Part shown: positions 51,008-59,297 of the stretch, one piece after another | Numbering within the stretch: the stretch's first letter is position 1 | Layout of the letters: each line of letters starts with the position of its first letter | DNA from: Citrobacter youngae | GTDB taxonomy: Bacteria > Pseudomonadota > Gammaproteobacteria > Enterobacterales > Enterobacteriaceae | Length of the DNA: 64,000 bases | Assembly: GCF_003818115.1 (NCBI RefSeq) | Contig: NZ_RPOI01000016.1 | Span: 124,001-188,000 of the forward strand | Reading direction: 5' to 3' | Notes under the pieces: model-generated | What the model was told of the DNA's origin: nothing | Seen by the model: the letters and a program-made list of their open reading frames with translations, nothing else | Database searches by the model: none | Position numbers and translations under genes: made by a program

Positions 51008-51047
51008 TCGTAGTTTGTGTTTCACATTCGTAGTCTCATTAAAGGCA
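51008..51047. promoter_or_regulatory. C operator repeats and Cox box in the immunity switch
   Basis: TCGTAGT occurs at 51008-51014 and 51028-51034, a direct repeat 20 bases apart, about two helical turns, as in directly repeated P2 C operators. TTAAAGGCA at 51039-51047 matches the P2 Cox box TTAAAGnCA. Together they form the lysis-lysogeny control region between C and cox. Confidence 0.6.
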
Positions 51048-51096
51048 ATTATAAGCCATTAAGAGCAATTAAAACGCTAACGGAGAAGTGTACCAG

Positions 51097-51372
51097 ATGA
51101 AGAAGTCATTAGAGAGCGCCACTGACGCAGTTCCTTATCAAGAGTTTGCACGCCTGATAGGTAAAAGCCCTGCAGCTGTTAAGGGGATGATTGAGAAGGG
51201 CAAATTACCCATCGTTGAGATGACCGATCCACAGTCTGCAACTGGTAGAGCTGGAGAATATTGGGTTTATCTTCCTGCATGGAACAACGGCATGAAAATG
51301 GCGTATGAGAGCCGCCCAAAAGCGATTCGAGAAGGGTGGCTAATGTGGCTCGGTCTAGGGGAACCACGTTAA
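51097..51372 (+). CDS. cox: P2-type Cox excisionase and repressor
   Basis: 91 residues from the ATG at 51097 (MKKSLESATDAVPY), equal to P2 Cox; a GTG at 51088 is too close to its Shine-Dalgarno (CGGAGAAG). An HTH-like segment is visible at YQEFARLIGKSPAAVKGMIEKG. The conserved C-terminus is AGEYWVYLPAWNNGMKMAYESRP. Cox bends att DNA for excision and represses the C promoter. Its stop overlaps the next start (TAATG). Confidence 0.93.
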   Translation: MKKSLESATDAVPYQEFARLIGKSPAAVKGMIEKGKLPIVEMTDPQSATGRAGEYWVYLPAWNNGMKMAYESRPKAIREGWLMWLGLGEPR

Positions 51373-51557
51373 TGAATATTGAAAGTACAAATGAACCTCG
51401 TTGCATTGCCCAGCTACTCCGGAGAGAAAGCCCTAACCCGATTAACTTTACTATCACTCACGGGTCCGGCCGCAGGGGCATCATCATCTGCACTCGTAAG
51501 CCTGGCATTATTGAGACACTTTTCCGTTTGGTCAGAAAAAGAGGGATATGGTTATGA
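51372..51557 (+). CDS. small early P2 protein, Fil-like
   Basis: 61 residues, starting at 51372 in the cox stop (TAATG). It stands in the position of P2 orf78 / phage 186 Fil. The pattern LLRRESPNPINFTITHGSGRRG (SPNP ... HG..GRR) resembles the Fil/DUF2724 family, members of which cause cell filamentation when overexpressed. The C-terminus is Arg-rich. Identity is tentative. Confidence 0.5.
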   Translation: MNIESTNEPRCIAQLLRRESPNPINFTITHGSGRRGIIICTRKPGIIETLFRLVRKRGIWL

Positions 51558-52054
51558 CCGTTATGACTCTTGATGTGATCCAGAAACAGCCAGCGGCACT
51601 TCGAGGGCTGGTTGGTAAGTACCTGGCTCAGCCACGCTGGCAAGACACCTGTGATTTTTACAATCAAATGATGGAGCGCGAACGACTGACAGTTTGTTTT
51701 CATGCTCAATTAAAACAGCGTCACTCTGTCATGCGCTTAGAAGAAATGGACGAAGCAGATCGCGAGCGCCTTGTCTGTGCGCTGGATGAACTGAGATTCG
51801 CATTTTGTCGGTTTCGTCAGCATGGCTCTACTAGGGCGACTTTCATTAGCCGTCTTACTGTTAGCCAAAGGCGTTCTCTTTTTCGTCATGCCGGGCTCAC
51901 AGATCAAGAATTCAGTATGCCGCACTGGCGATTGAACGAGGACGACTGCTATTGGCGGGACAAACTTTTCCGTGCCTTGCGAGAGCTGTTTAGCCTTTTT
52001 GAGTACGCGCCGACCATTTTAACCTCGGTAAAACCTGAGCAGTATTTACATTAA
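51554..52054 (+). CDS. B: P2 replication protein B (DnaB-helicase partner)
   Basis: 166 residues from the ATG at 51554, the P2 gpB length. The central QDTCDFYNQMMERERLTV and the C-terminus LFRALRELFSLFEYAPTILT are almost identical to P2 B. gpB interacts with host DnaB and is needed for lagging-strand synthesis in P2 replication. It overlaps the previous small gene by four bases. Confidence 0.93.
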   Translation: MTVMTLDVIQKQPAALRGLVGKYLAQPRWQDTCDFYNQMMERERLTVCFHAQLKQRHSVMRLEEMDEADRERLVCALDELRFAFCRFRQHGSTRATFISRLTVSQRRSLFRHAGLTDQEFSMPHWRLNEDDCYWRDKLFRALRELFSLFEYAPTILTSVKPEQYLH

Positions 52055-52120
52055 TTAATCTGGATTCGATTTATTACACGCCTTACAGCGTGGGGACTCC
52101 TTTTGTCTGGAGATAGGTAA

Positions 52121-52330
52121 ATGCAAAAACAAAAAACAGCTCAGCGGGGTGCGTTTTCGGCACTTCTGGAGCAGGCCATAAGTGAAGCACAGCGCGATAC
52201 GGCGACCCGTTTCTCTTCTCAATTTGACGGGCTTATCGCGCACATCAGTAAGTCAGAACTTAACCGCACTGAGATTATCGATTTGTTAGGTCAAGAATCA
52301 GAAAAATTGCACAACTCAATTTTTGGTTGA
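52121..52330 (+). CDS. DUF2732-type small P2 early protein
   Basis: 69 residues in the position of P2 orf80. The segment [24 protein letters not shown] matches the DUF2732 pattern of P2-like phages. It is mainly helical and charged and has no known function. The start follows GGAGATAGGTAA. Confidence 0.7.
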   Translation: MQKQKTAQRGAFSALLEQAISEAQRDTATRFSSQFDGLIAHISKSELNRTEIIDLLGQESEKLHNSIFG

Positions 52331-52360
52331 GCGGTTTATCCACTTTAGAAGGAAGTAAGA

Positions 52361-52636
52361 ATGAGTATCCGTATCGATATAAATAACCAGTACGTTATTA
52401 CCAGCGACCGCTATCAATTTATTTTGCAGGAAAAGAAAATCGCTACCTCCGGGAAAAACGAAGGTAAGGAATGGCTGGATGTTGTGGGTTACTACCCAAC
52501 TATCACTAAGCTCGTTTCAGGCCTTGCTTTGCATGACCTTTTAACGGGAGATGCTACCTGTTTCTCGGCGCTTGAAACTCAGATTGAGCGCGTAGCGAAG
52601 CAATGTCTGGACGCCTTCAATTCGAATGGCCGCTGA
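52361..52636 (+). CDS. DUF5405-type P2 early protein
   Basis: 91 residues, of the DUF5405 type regularly found just upstream of P2 gene A. The core YVITSDRYQFILQEKK and KEWLDVVGYYPTITKLVSGL are typical. Function is unknown. Start at ATG 52361 behind AGAAGGAAG. Its end overlaps the A gene start by 11 bases. Confidence 0.75.
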   Translation: MSIRIDINNQYVITSDRYQFILQEKKIATSGKNEGKEWLDVVGYYPTITKLVSGLALHDLLTGDATCFSALETQIERVAKQCLDAFNSNGR

Positions 52637-54638
52637 ACCTCGGGGGCGTACTGCTCCTTCGCCACCGCCTCCTTTCTCGAAGCACACCGATGATACATTC
52701 GTCGGTGCTTATCCCTGGAATGCTCCACGTTCTGCAATTGGCCGTGACAGACCCCTTACACGTGGCGAATTCCGCCAGGTGCAAGGTGTTTTAGGTAAAG
52801 TTAATCGCCTGCCATATGTCTTAAAAACGCTGTTTAACTCGCGTTATGATTTCATCCGTCGTAATAAAAGCCCCCTTCATGGTTTCTATTTCCTCAAGAA
52901 CACTGTCGAGCAAAGGGTGGGGCTGCGTCTTGAGCGGGTCAATCAGCTAAACGGAATGAACGAGACGGCATCGCTACTCTTCCTGAGTGAGCGCGAAAGC
53001 TATTCGCGTTTAGCTGGTATGAGTGACAAGGCTCTCAAAAAATTTGCTGCCCGTATCGCTTCGCAGCTCTATGTTGCTTATGAGGAACTTAGCGACGCTT
53101 GGGCTGATACTCACGGCGGTAAAGAGACTCTTTTTACTGATGAGGCTCAGGCGCATTTGTATGGTCACGTTGCTGGTGCAGCTCGCGCATTCAACATTAC
53201 ACCGATGTTCTGGAAAAAATACTGCAAAGGGCAAATCACGATCCGCCAGGCATTTTCCGCTATATCTCGTTTGATTAATGATGAGTGGTGGATTAACCAG
53301 TTTAAGGCGCAGCGTATGCGCTGGCACGAGGCATTGCTGATTGCAGCCGGTGAGGTGAATAAAGACCGTTCCCCATACGCCAGCAGAACGGCGATCCGCG
53401 ACGTGCATTCTCGTCGCCTGGCTAATCTCGAATACCTCAAATCTTGCGAGCTGGAAAATAAAGTTACCGGTGAGCGTATCGATCTCATCAGCAAAGTCAT
53501 GGGAAGTATTTCAAACCCTGAAATCCGTCGTATGGAACTGATGAACACTATCGCAGGCATTGAACGCTATGCGGCTGGGCAGGGTGACGTCGGTATGTTT
53601 ATCACTATCACCTCGCCATCGAAGTATCACCCTACACGTCAGGTCGGAAAGGGCAATAAAAAGACGGTGCAACTTAATCACGGTTGGAATGACACCGCTT
53701 TTACGCCGAAGGATGGTCAACGGTATTTATGCCGTATCTGGAGCTTGATGCGTACAGCCTTTAAAGATAATGATTTGCAGGTTTATGGTATGCGCGTTGT
53801 AGAGCCGCATCATGACGGAACGCCGCACTGGCACATGATGCTTTTTTGCAAACCAGAGCAACGTAAACATATTACTGAAATCATGCGACGCTATGCCTTA
53901 AAGGAAGATGGCGACGAAAAGGGTGCAGCAGCACAGCGTTTTGAAGCGAAGCACCTAAATCAAGGTGGTGCAGCCGGTTACATCGCAAAATACATTGCGA
54001 AGAATATCGACGGGTATGCACTTGATGGGCAAGTCGATCACGATACCGGTAAACCTCTCACTGATACTGCAGCAGCAGTAACCGCATGGGCGTCAACGTG
54101 GCGTATCCCGCAATTTAAATCTATTGGATTGCCAACGATGGGTGCATATCGTGAGCTGCGCAAATTACCTCGTGGCGTAAGCATTGCTGATGAATTTGAT
54201 GAGCGTGTCGAGGCTACAAGAGCCGCAGCTGACGAGGGTGATTTTGACCTTTATATCGCTGCGCAGGGTGGGGCGAACGTACCACGTGATAGTCAGACTG
54301 TCCGTGTGGCTCGTAACGTGACTGACGAGGTTAACGCCTACGAAGAGGATATAGAGAGAGTCGTGGGCATCTACGCTCCGCACTTGGGCTCTGAGCTGGT
54401 ACATGTTACCCGTACAGCCGAATGGCGCATCGTTCCAAAGCTGTTGGCCGTTGAGCCTTTGACTTTAAAAAGCGGCATTGCCGCGCCTCGGAGTCCTGTC
54501 AATAACTGTGGACATTGTAATGAAAACGTTAATACTGCAGAGGTGGTTTTAGCAGCAGCCTACGACTCTACAGCATTTACTTCGCTAAAAATGAGCAATA
54601 CCACTGCGGATAGTTTTCAATCTGAACGGGAACTATGA
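52626..54638 (+). CDS. A: P2 replication initiator protein A (rolling-circle nickase)
   Basis: 670 residues; P2 A is 761, so this one is shorter at the C-terminus. Superfamily HUH endonuclease landmarks are intact: metal-binding GTPHWHMMLF with His401 and His403, and the paired catalytic tyrosines in GYIAKYIAKN (Tyr452 and Tyr456), matching P2 Tyr450 and Tyr454. It nicks the origin inside its own gene and stays covalently attached to start rolling-circle replication. The ATG at 52626 overlaps the preceding gene. Confidence 0.95.
   Translation: MAAEPRGRTAPSPPPPFSKHTDDTFVGAYPWNAPRSAIGRDRPLTRGEFRQVQGVLGKVNRLPYVLKTLFNSRYDFIRRNKSPLHGFYFLKNTVEQRVGLRLERVNQLNGMNETASLLFLSERESYSRLAGMSDKALKKFAARIASQLYVAYEELSDAWADTHGGKETLFTDEAQAHLYGHVAGAARAFNITPMFWKKYCKGQITIRQAFSAISRLINDEWWINQFKAQRMRWHEALLIAAGEVNKDRSPYASRTAIRDVHSRRLANLEYLKSCELENKVTGERIDLISKVMGSISNPEIRRMELMNTIAGIERYAAGQGDVGMFITITSPSKYHPTRQVGKGNKKTVQLNHGWNDTAFTPKDGQRYLCRIWSLMRTAFKDNDLQVYGMRVVEPHHDGTPHWHMMLFCKPEQRKHITEIMRRYALKEDGDEKGAAAQRFEAKHLNQGGAAGYIAKYIAKNIDGYALDGQVDHDTGKPLTDTAAAVTAWASTWRIPQFKSIGLPTMGAYRELRKLPRGVSIADEFDERVEATRAAADEGDFDLYIAAQGGANVPRDSQTVRVARNVTDEVNAYEEDIERVVGIYAPHLGSELVHVTRTAEWRIVPKLLAVEPLTLKSGIAAPRSPVNNCGHCNENVNTAEVVLAAAYDSTAFTSLKMSNTTADSFQSEREL
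54472..54501. other. candidate P2-type replication origin/nick site in gene A
   Basis: A GCGGC-ATT-GCCGC hairpin (54472-54484) is followed directly by GCCTCGGAGTCCTGTCAA, which fits the conserved P2 ori region as I recall it. It lies inside the 3' third of gene A, where the P2 origin is located. The nick position has not been verified. Confidence 0.55.
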
Positions 54639-54734
54639 TGGGGGAAGATAAAATCTCGAAATGTGACACCATTTTACGAATATGTTTCAGAACCCTTGAA
54701 AGATAGCTAAGAAAATCCTAACTTTTTATAAAAA

Positions 54735-54762
54735 TTGTCAAATTTATTAAGTAGACTATACT
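54735..54762 (+). promoter_or_regulatory. promoter of the two-gene cargo unit
   Basis: TTGTCA (54735-54740) and TATACT (54757-54762) are separated by 16 bases, a strong sigma-70-type promoter. It lies after gene A and about 90 bases upstream of the first cargo gene, giving the unit its own transcription. Confidence 0.7.
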
Positions 54763-54853
54763 GGACTTATACACAGTATTTATGTTAAACAGTAAACGAG
54801 TGAGATGCTTAAAGAGCAAGTTACGCCGTTAGCAGCTATGAAAAGGAGGTTAA

Positions 54854-55081
54854 ATGATAAATATATTCGAACGAATTATAGGTAAAGCAGCAGTTGAGAA
54901 GGAAAGAGAGCTTGCGAGGAGACTCGAAGCCTCTGGGACAAACACTGTTGAGGTGGTCGGTAGAGGTGCTATTGTTACGTCTAAAGAAGATTTAGCAAGC
55001 TCTGATACAGTAAAGCTTATGAAAATCAAGGCAAAAAAAATAATTTCTGAGCAAATAAATCAGGAAGAAAAACAGGACTAA
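54854..55081 (+). CDS. 75-residue charged protein, unrecognised
   Basis: 75 residues, strongly charged and mostly helical (INIFERIIGKAAVEKEREL... KKIISEQINQEEKQD) with no signal peptide, membrane helix or Cys. A strong AAAGGAGG lies ahead of the ATG. It is AT-rich compared with phage genes on either side and ends nine bases before the membrane protein gene, so the two are co-transcribed. It sits in the P2 tin/old cargo position. Function is unknown. Confidence 0.7.
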   Translation: MINIFERIIGKAAVEKERELARRLEASGTNTVEVVGRGAIVTSKEDLASSDTVKLMKIKAKKIISEQINQEEKQD

Positions 55082-55090
55082 AAAGGATTA

Positions 55091-55855
55091 ATGATGTTTG
55101 CTTTGTTAATTATTCCATTGCTTGTGAGTGGTTATATAGTGTTAACCACTCACCCTTATCATTTCTACAGATTGCACCGTTATGATGGCCAGCTATTATA
55201 TATGAAATCTGCAACCTTTGGGTTGTGGTGTTTTGTATGGACTTTGGTTATTGCTTATTTAGCCAAATGGATGTGGCCAAACTTTCATTTGGTAATGATG
55301 GTTAGAGAACAATTAGATTTAAAACTGAATGACCAAGGCAGCGAAAGAATTATTGGATGGATCGTTTTACTCTCATGTGGCTCAATATTTTTGGCTTGGA
55401 TGTGGAGTGTAGGTGCTCGTTATCTTGTTATATATAGAACAAAGGTTATAAATTATATTCAAGGAATAAAATCCTCAAAAATAGACTATCAAAATCTCGT
55501 TATGCTTAGGATGAGACAGGAACTAATTAGTGATAATCCAATGGATGAGATTTTTTTTGATTCATTAGTAGATAGACGATCAATACTTATTACATTACAA
55601 AATAAAAAAGTATATGTTGGCATTGTCAACGCATTAGGAGAACCTAATGAAAAAGAAGGGCCTAACCAGTATATATCAATATATCCTATTATTTCTGGGC
55701 ATAGAGATAAGGATACATTAAAAGTAATTTTGGAAAATGAATATCGAGAACTCCAAGATGCGGATACTAGCATTATCTTCCCATTAAAGGAAATTGCACA
55801 AGTATCTTGGTTCGATATGGATATACATAAAAAAGTTGAGAATAATAAAGTATAG
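55091..55855 (+). CDS. 254-residue membrane protein, unrecognised
   Basis: 254 residues, not recognised. Three hydrophobic helices are visible (about 2-20, 37-59 and 86-112), followed by a cytoplasmic domain of ~140 residues. That domain contains beta-rich segments (ITLQNKKVYVGIV, YISIYPIIS, IFPLKEIAQVSWFD) that resemble a small SH3/Sm-like barrel. The gene is clearly AT-rich and is the second gene of a unit with its own promoter and terminator in the P2 cargo position. An anti-phage or superinfection-exclusion role is an inference from position and layout only. Confidence 0.7.
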   Translation: MMFALLIIPLLVSGYIVLTTHPYHFYRLHRYDGQLLYMKSATFGLWCFVWTLVIAYLAKWMWPNFHLVMMVREQLDLKLNDQGSERIIGWIVLLSCGSIFLAWMWSVGARYLVIYRTKVINYIQGIKSSKIDYQNLVMLRMRQELISDNPMDEIFFDSLVDRRSILITLQNKKVYVGIVNALGEPNEKEGPNQYISIYPIISGHRDKDTLKVILENEYRELQDADTSIIFPLKEIAQVSWFDMDIHKKVENNKV

Positions 55856-55860
55856 TAAAT

Positions 55861-55883
55861 GGTCACCTGTGCTTCAGGTGACC
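55861..55883. terminator. bidirectional terminator between the two cargo units
   Basis: A perfect nine-base stem GGTCACCTG / CAGGTGACC around TGCTT lies between the membrane protein gene and the convergent protease gene. Confidence 0.8.
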
Positions 55884-55890
55884 AAAATAT

Positions 55891-58155
55891 TTATTTCTGT
55901 CGAATCCTAATTTGTGGCTGCTCACGAATTACAATATCAGCTTCTTTCCATCCAAGGCTTTTTAATTCAACTTCAGCATCATTATAAACTGTAGTAGAAT
56001 TTGCAAGAGACCTAAGTGTAATAGCCAAGACCGCTCTCTGTGGTGAAGATAAAGGCTCTTGTTCTGCTCGACGTTGAACATCAAGCTTAAGTCTCCATTG
56101 ATCTCCATTCACCCCTTGAGGGAATTGTTTTCTATAAACCTTGACAGGAGACCATTTGAAACCATTTTCTATTAGCACCTTCTCGAATAATTCACTCTTT
56201 TCTTTCATCTGAGGAACTTTTCCACTATGAACCCATTTATCATTGACAGGATCATAGGTGTAAGTGCCAAATGATACATCTACATTTGAACGACAATATT
56301 CTGATGGATAGTCATAATCCAAAGGTGGGGAATAAACTAGAGTCATTAGAATTTCACCAGTGAATTTACCATCCTCAGTTCGCAATGATTGTGGTATCAC
56401 AAATGGTGTTCTACTAAATTCAATACCTTCCCTAGTGTCAACTTCGAACAAAAATGTAATTTCATTCTTATTGCAGCCTATAATATCCGCTATATTATCA
56501 CTTGGCCGACCAAAGCCTTGGTAATTGAAAGCGTTATGTGCTGTTTTGCATGGTGAGTTTTTAAGAGCAGAATGGATCAGTAATGTTTTAATTCGTTCAG
56601 GTGATGGTGAAATTGAACCATTAACCTCTAATTCGTGCCATAAAGATGCAGCCAAACTCGAAATTAAAGGAGCGGATAAACTTGTGCCAACACTTTCACA
56701 GAGAGAGTTATCATCACCAATAGCGATAATCCCAGTACGATCACAATTTAATTCACTGTCACAATTGCCACCAAAATGATTTATCTCTGGCTTTGGTATA
56801 AACGCAGGCCCGGGGCCTCTTCTGGAGAATGAAGAAGGTTCAAACCTTTTTACTACAGAGTCAGATGAATCTAAATGAGCAACCGAACCAACGGTCAATG
56901 AACGAACTGAATCTGCAGGCGCGGATATTCTATCGTGACCTCCTAACTCTTGGGGCGGCCAAGTTCGTTGAGGGTCGTAAATATAGTTTCCAGAGGCTAC
57001 GACAAAGAGACAATTATATTCATCGTGTAGGGCATTTAAAAAATGGCCTAATTCTGAGAAACTTTCATCAGAGCAGGGAGATTGGCATCCTAATGATAAA
57101 TTCCATACTCGAACTTCTGGATATGTCGTAACTGCTTCTCGGATAGCCTTCATTAACTGTGGTAATTTGAGAGTTCCATTCTTGGGAAAGGCTGCAACAT
57201 CAACAATTTCAGCTTGGCATTGAGGGAATCCAGCATAGTTGTTTAGCCATCTTCCGTTAATTGCTAAACTTGCAACCATATTCCCATGAGAGTAATCATG
57301 ATCTCCTTTTACCAAATCTAAACTATCCCAAATCCATGGTCTAAGTGCATCATTAGCTGGGTCGACACCACTGTCTATAATTCCGAGTAAAGGATAATGT
57401 TTATCCTCTTGAGGCACAGGAAAGTCATCTAGATCCAAAGTTTCAGCTGAAATATGTTCGGTAACAGTATGGGCAAGACCAAATGTTGGCATTGGCTCTA
57501 ACTTTCTGATGCCAATAAAACTTGCTAACTTAGCAATATTATCATTCCCTTTTACTTCATAAATACTTAAGTCCGAGCTAATGTCATATTTTTTAGGTTT
57601 TTGAATTCCGAGTTCATCAGCATATTCCATTAATTCCTTATCAATGCTGCGATTAGTTGTTCTATTTTTATGGTCAAAAAGTTTGACTAAAAAACTCTCC
57701 GAATCGCTTATATCAATTGCATCTTGATTTACAGTGAAAGGTTCAATGCTTTCAATTACAGCAATATGTACTGTCCCACTGTGTGAGCTGGTACTATTTT
57801 CAATCTTCTTGCGAAGTTGTGCCAACCCTTTTTCTGTAACACTTATTAATAACTCTCCAAAATTACCACTCCCTATTACTGGACATGTATTATCACCCAA
57901 TAAACTTGATGGTCGGTGTGACTTAGCAAGAGCTTTCTCATGAAGAGTAACTTTGGCTACTGCCGGTATATCTGGCCATTTCTTGAACGAGGTTCGAAAA
58001 AAATCCTTAACGTCATCGACTTCTTGCTTGAGTCTATTTTTTAGGCTGGCTGTTACTGCTCGGATAGGTTCTTTTTTTCCAAAATTATAAGTTTTGTCAG
58101 TAAAATCTTGAGGGATTGCCTCAATGATTTTTATCGGCCTTTCTTTGTTACTCAT
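55891..58155 (-). CDS. ietS: subtilisin-like S8 serine protease, IetS-type
   Basis: 754 residues. The peptidase S8 domain spans about residues 250-505 with an intact catalytic triad: Asp261 (GIIDSGVDP), His290 (SHGNMVAS), oxyanion Asn390 (VASGN) and Ser492 (GTSLSAP). There is no signal peptide, so it acts in the cytoplasm. The first ~240 residues and last ~230 are extra domains. It starts inside the end of the AAA+ gene (ATGA overlap). The pair matches IetAS, described as a plasmid toxin-antitoxin pair in Agrobacterium (ATPase antitoxin, protease toxin) and as an anti-phage system. Confidence 0.8.
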   Translation of the reverse strand: MSNKERPIKIIEAIPQDFTDKTYNFGKKEPIRAVTASLKNRLKQEVDDVKDFFRTSFKKWPDIPAVAKVTLHEKALAKSHRPSSLLGDNTCPVIGSGNFGELLISVTEKGLAQLRKKIENSTSSHSGTVHIAVIESIEPFTVNQDAIDISDSESFLVKLFDHKNRTTNRSIDKELMEYADELGIQKPKKYDISSDLSIYEVKGNDNIAKLASFIGIRKLEPMPTFGLAHTVTEHISAETLDLDDFPVPQEDKHYPLLGIIDSGVDPANDALRPWIWDSLDLVKGDHDYSHGNMVASLAINGRWLNNYAGFPQCQAEIVDVAAFPKNGTLKLPQLMKAIREAVTTYPEVRVWNLSLGCQSPCSDESFSELGHFLNALHDEYNCLFVVASGNYIYDPQRTWPPQELGGHDRISAPADSVRSLTVGSVAHLDSSDSVVKRFEPSSFSRRGPGPAFIPKPEINHFGGNCDSELNCDRTGIIAIGDDNSLCESVGTSLSAPLISSLAASLWHELEVNGSISPSPERIKTLLIHSALKNSPCKTAHNAFNYQGFGRPSDNIADIIGCNKNEITFLFEVDTREGIEFSRTPFVIPQSLRTEDGKFTGEILMTLVYSPPLDYDYPSEYCRSNVDVSFGTYTYDPVNDKWVHSGKVPQMKEKSELFEKVLIENGFKWSPVKVYRKQFPQGVNGDQWRLKLDVQRRAEQEPLSSPQRAVLAITLRSLANSTTVYNDAEVELKSLGWKEADIVIREQPQIRIRQK

Positions 58156-59297
58156 AATGTCCCTCTATGGTCTTTAGTTAGCCTTGAAACTTTAGCATTT
58201 GAAAGCCCTAACATTTTTGCTATTTTTCGAATTGTAAATCTTTTCGGATTATGTTCTCTGAGTTTGGTCACAATACTGACTAGTAAATCCTCTTCCTCAT
58301 CAAAAACAATACCTTTTGCTTCGAAGATGGCTTCAATCAGAAAACGGGTATCGACTTTTTTGTTATTGTAAACTAATGCGTGACGAACAGATCTTAAGCA
58401 GCACTGCTCTATAAATGAGCAATTAAGGCCTGAGGATAGTTCCGCCAGATCATCAACAAAGTCTTCGTAAGCTTCTCTGATATCCGAATGCTGTCCAAAT
58501 AATTGTTTTCTTACGTCAAGATCTGGCAGGCCAATTGGTATTCTATATTCAAAGCGTCTCCATACTGCACTATCTAAAAGATTTTCATGATTGCTTGCGG
58601 CGATCAATATTGTCTCTTCGGGTAAGTTGTCAATATTTTGTAATAAAGAAACTACAACTCTCTTCAACTCACCTAATTCATGATGATCATCTCTGGCTTT
58701 TGCTAAAGCGTCAAGTTCATCAAGAAATAGAACACATGGAGTTTTGCTAGCATACTCAAAAAGTTGTCTTATATTTTTAGAGGTAGAACCCAAATAAGAT
58801 GAAACTAGAGAATCACATCTTGCAGTTAGAAGAGGTAAGTTCAAACATGAGGCAATATATTTTGATGCCAATGTTTTACCACAACCTGGTGGACCATATA
58901 ATATCATTGATGATGTCACTCCAAGCCCAGCATCCTTTAAATCTTTAGCTCGTTCAGTGAAAACTAAAAACTCTTTTATTTTTTTTAACGTGTTTTCTTT
59001 CAGCAATGGAGCTTGAATTTGAGAAGAGGGCTGAGTTACATCGGCTAAATCAAATTTAGTTTCCTGATCGATAGGCAACGATTCAAGCCGTTCAAAAACA
59101 GGTGAGGCATTACGCGACATTTTTTGTAAATTAAAAGTACTTTTATCCTGAATACTTTCTCTAATTGATTTAGCGAACTCTGGCATTCCTATGGAGTCAT
59201 AGGAACGTGCGAGTTTTGATGCTTGTCGAGCAAAAGCAACTTTGTCTCCTCTCAGCCCAAGGCTGATAAGCTGGGCTAGCAATTCGTTATTGGTCAT
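58152..59297 (-). CDS. ietA: AAA+ ATPase, IetA-type
   Basis: 381 residues from the ATG at 59297, preceded by GTGAGG; an in-frame ATG at 59336 gives 13 extra residues. The AAA+ core has Walker A GPPGCGKT (135-142), Walker B VLFLDELD (189-196), and the sensor/Arg-finger segment AVWRRFEYRI. The last ~30 residues are a helix-turn-helix (IRKIAKMLGLSNAKVSRL). It is upstream of the IetS-type protease with a four-base overlap. In the family, the ATPase restrains or activates the protease; the HTH suggests DNA contact or autoregulation, an inference. Confidence 0.8.
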   Translation of the reverse strand: MTNNELLAQLISLGLRGDKVAFARQASKLARSYDSIGMPEFAKSIRESIQDKSTFNLQKMSRNASPVFERLESLPIDQETKFDLADVTQPSSQIQAPLLKENTLKKIKEFLVFTERAKDLKDAGLGVTSSMILYGPPGCGKTLASKYIASCLNLPLLTARCDSLVSSYLGSTSKNIRQLFEYASKTPCVLFLDELDALAKARDDHHELGELKRVVVSLLQNIDNLPEETILIAASNHENLLDSAVWRRFEYRIPIGLPDLDVRKQLFGQHSDIREAYEDFVDDLAELSSGLNCSFIEQCCLRSVRHALVYNNKKVDTRFLIEAIFEAKGIVFDEEEDLLVSIVTKLREHNPKRFTIRKIAKMLGLSNAKVSRLTKDHRGTL

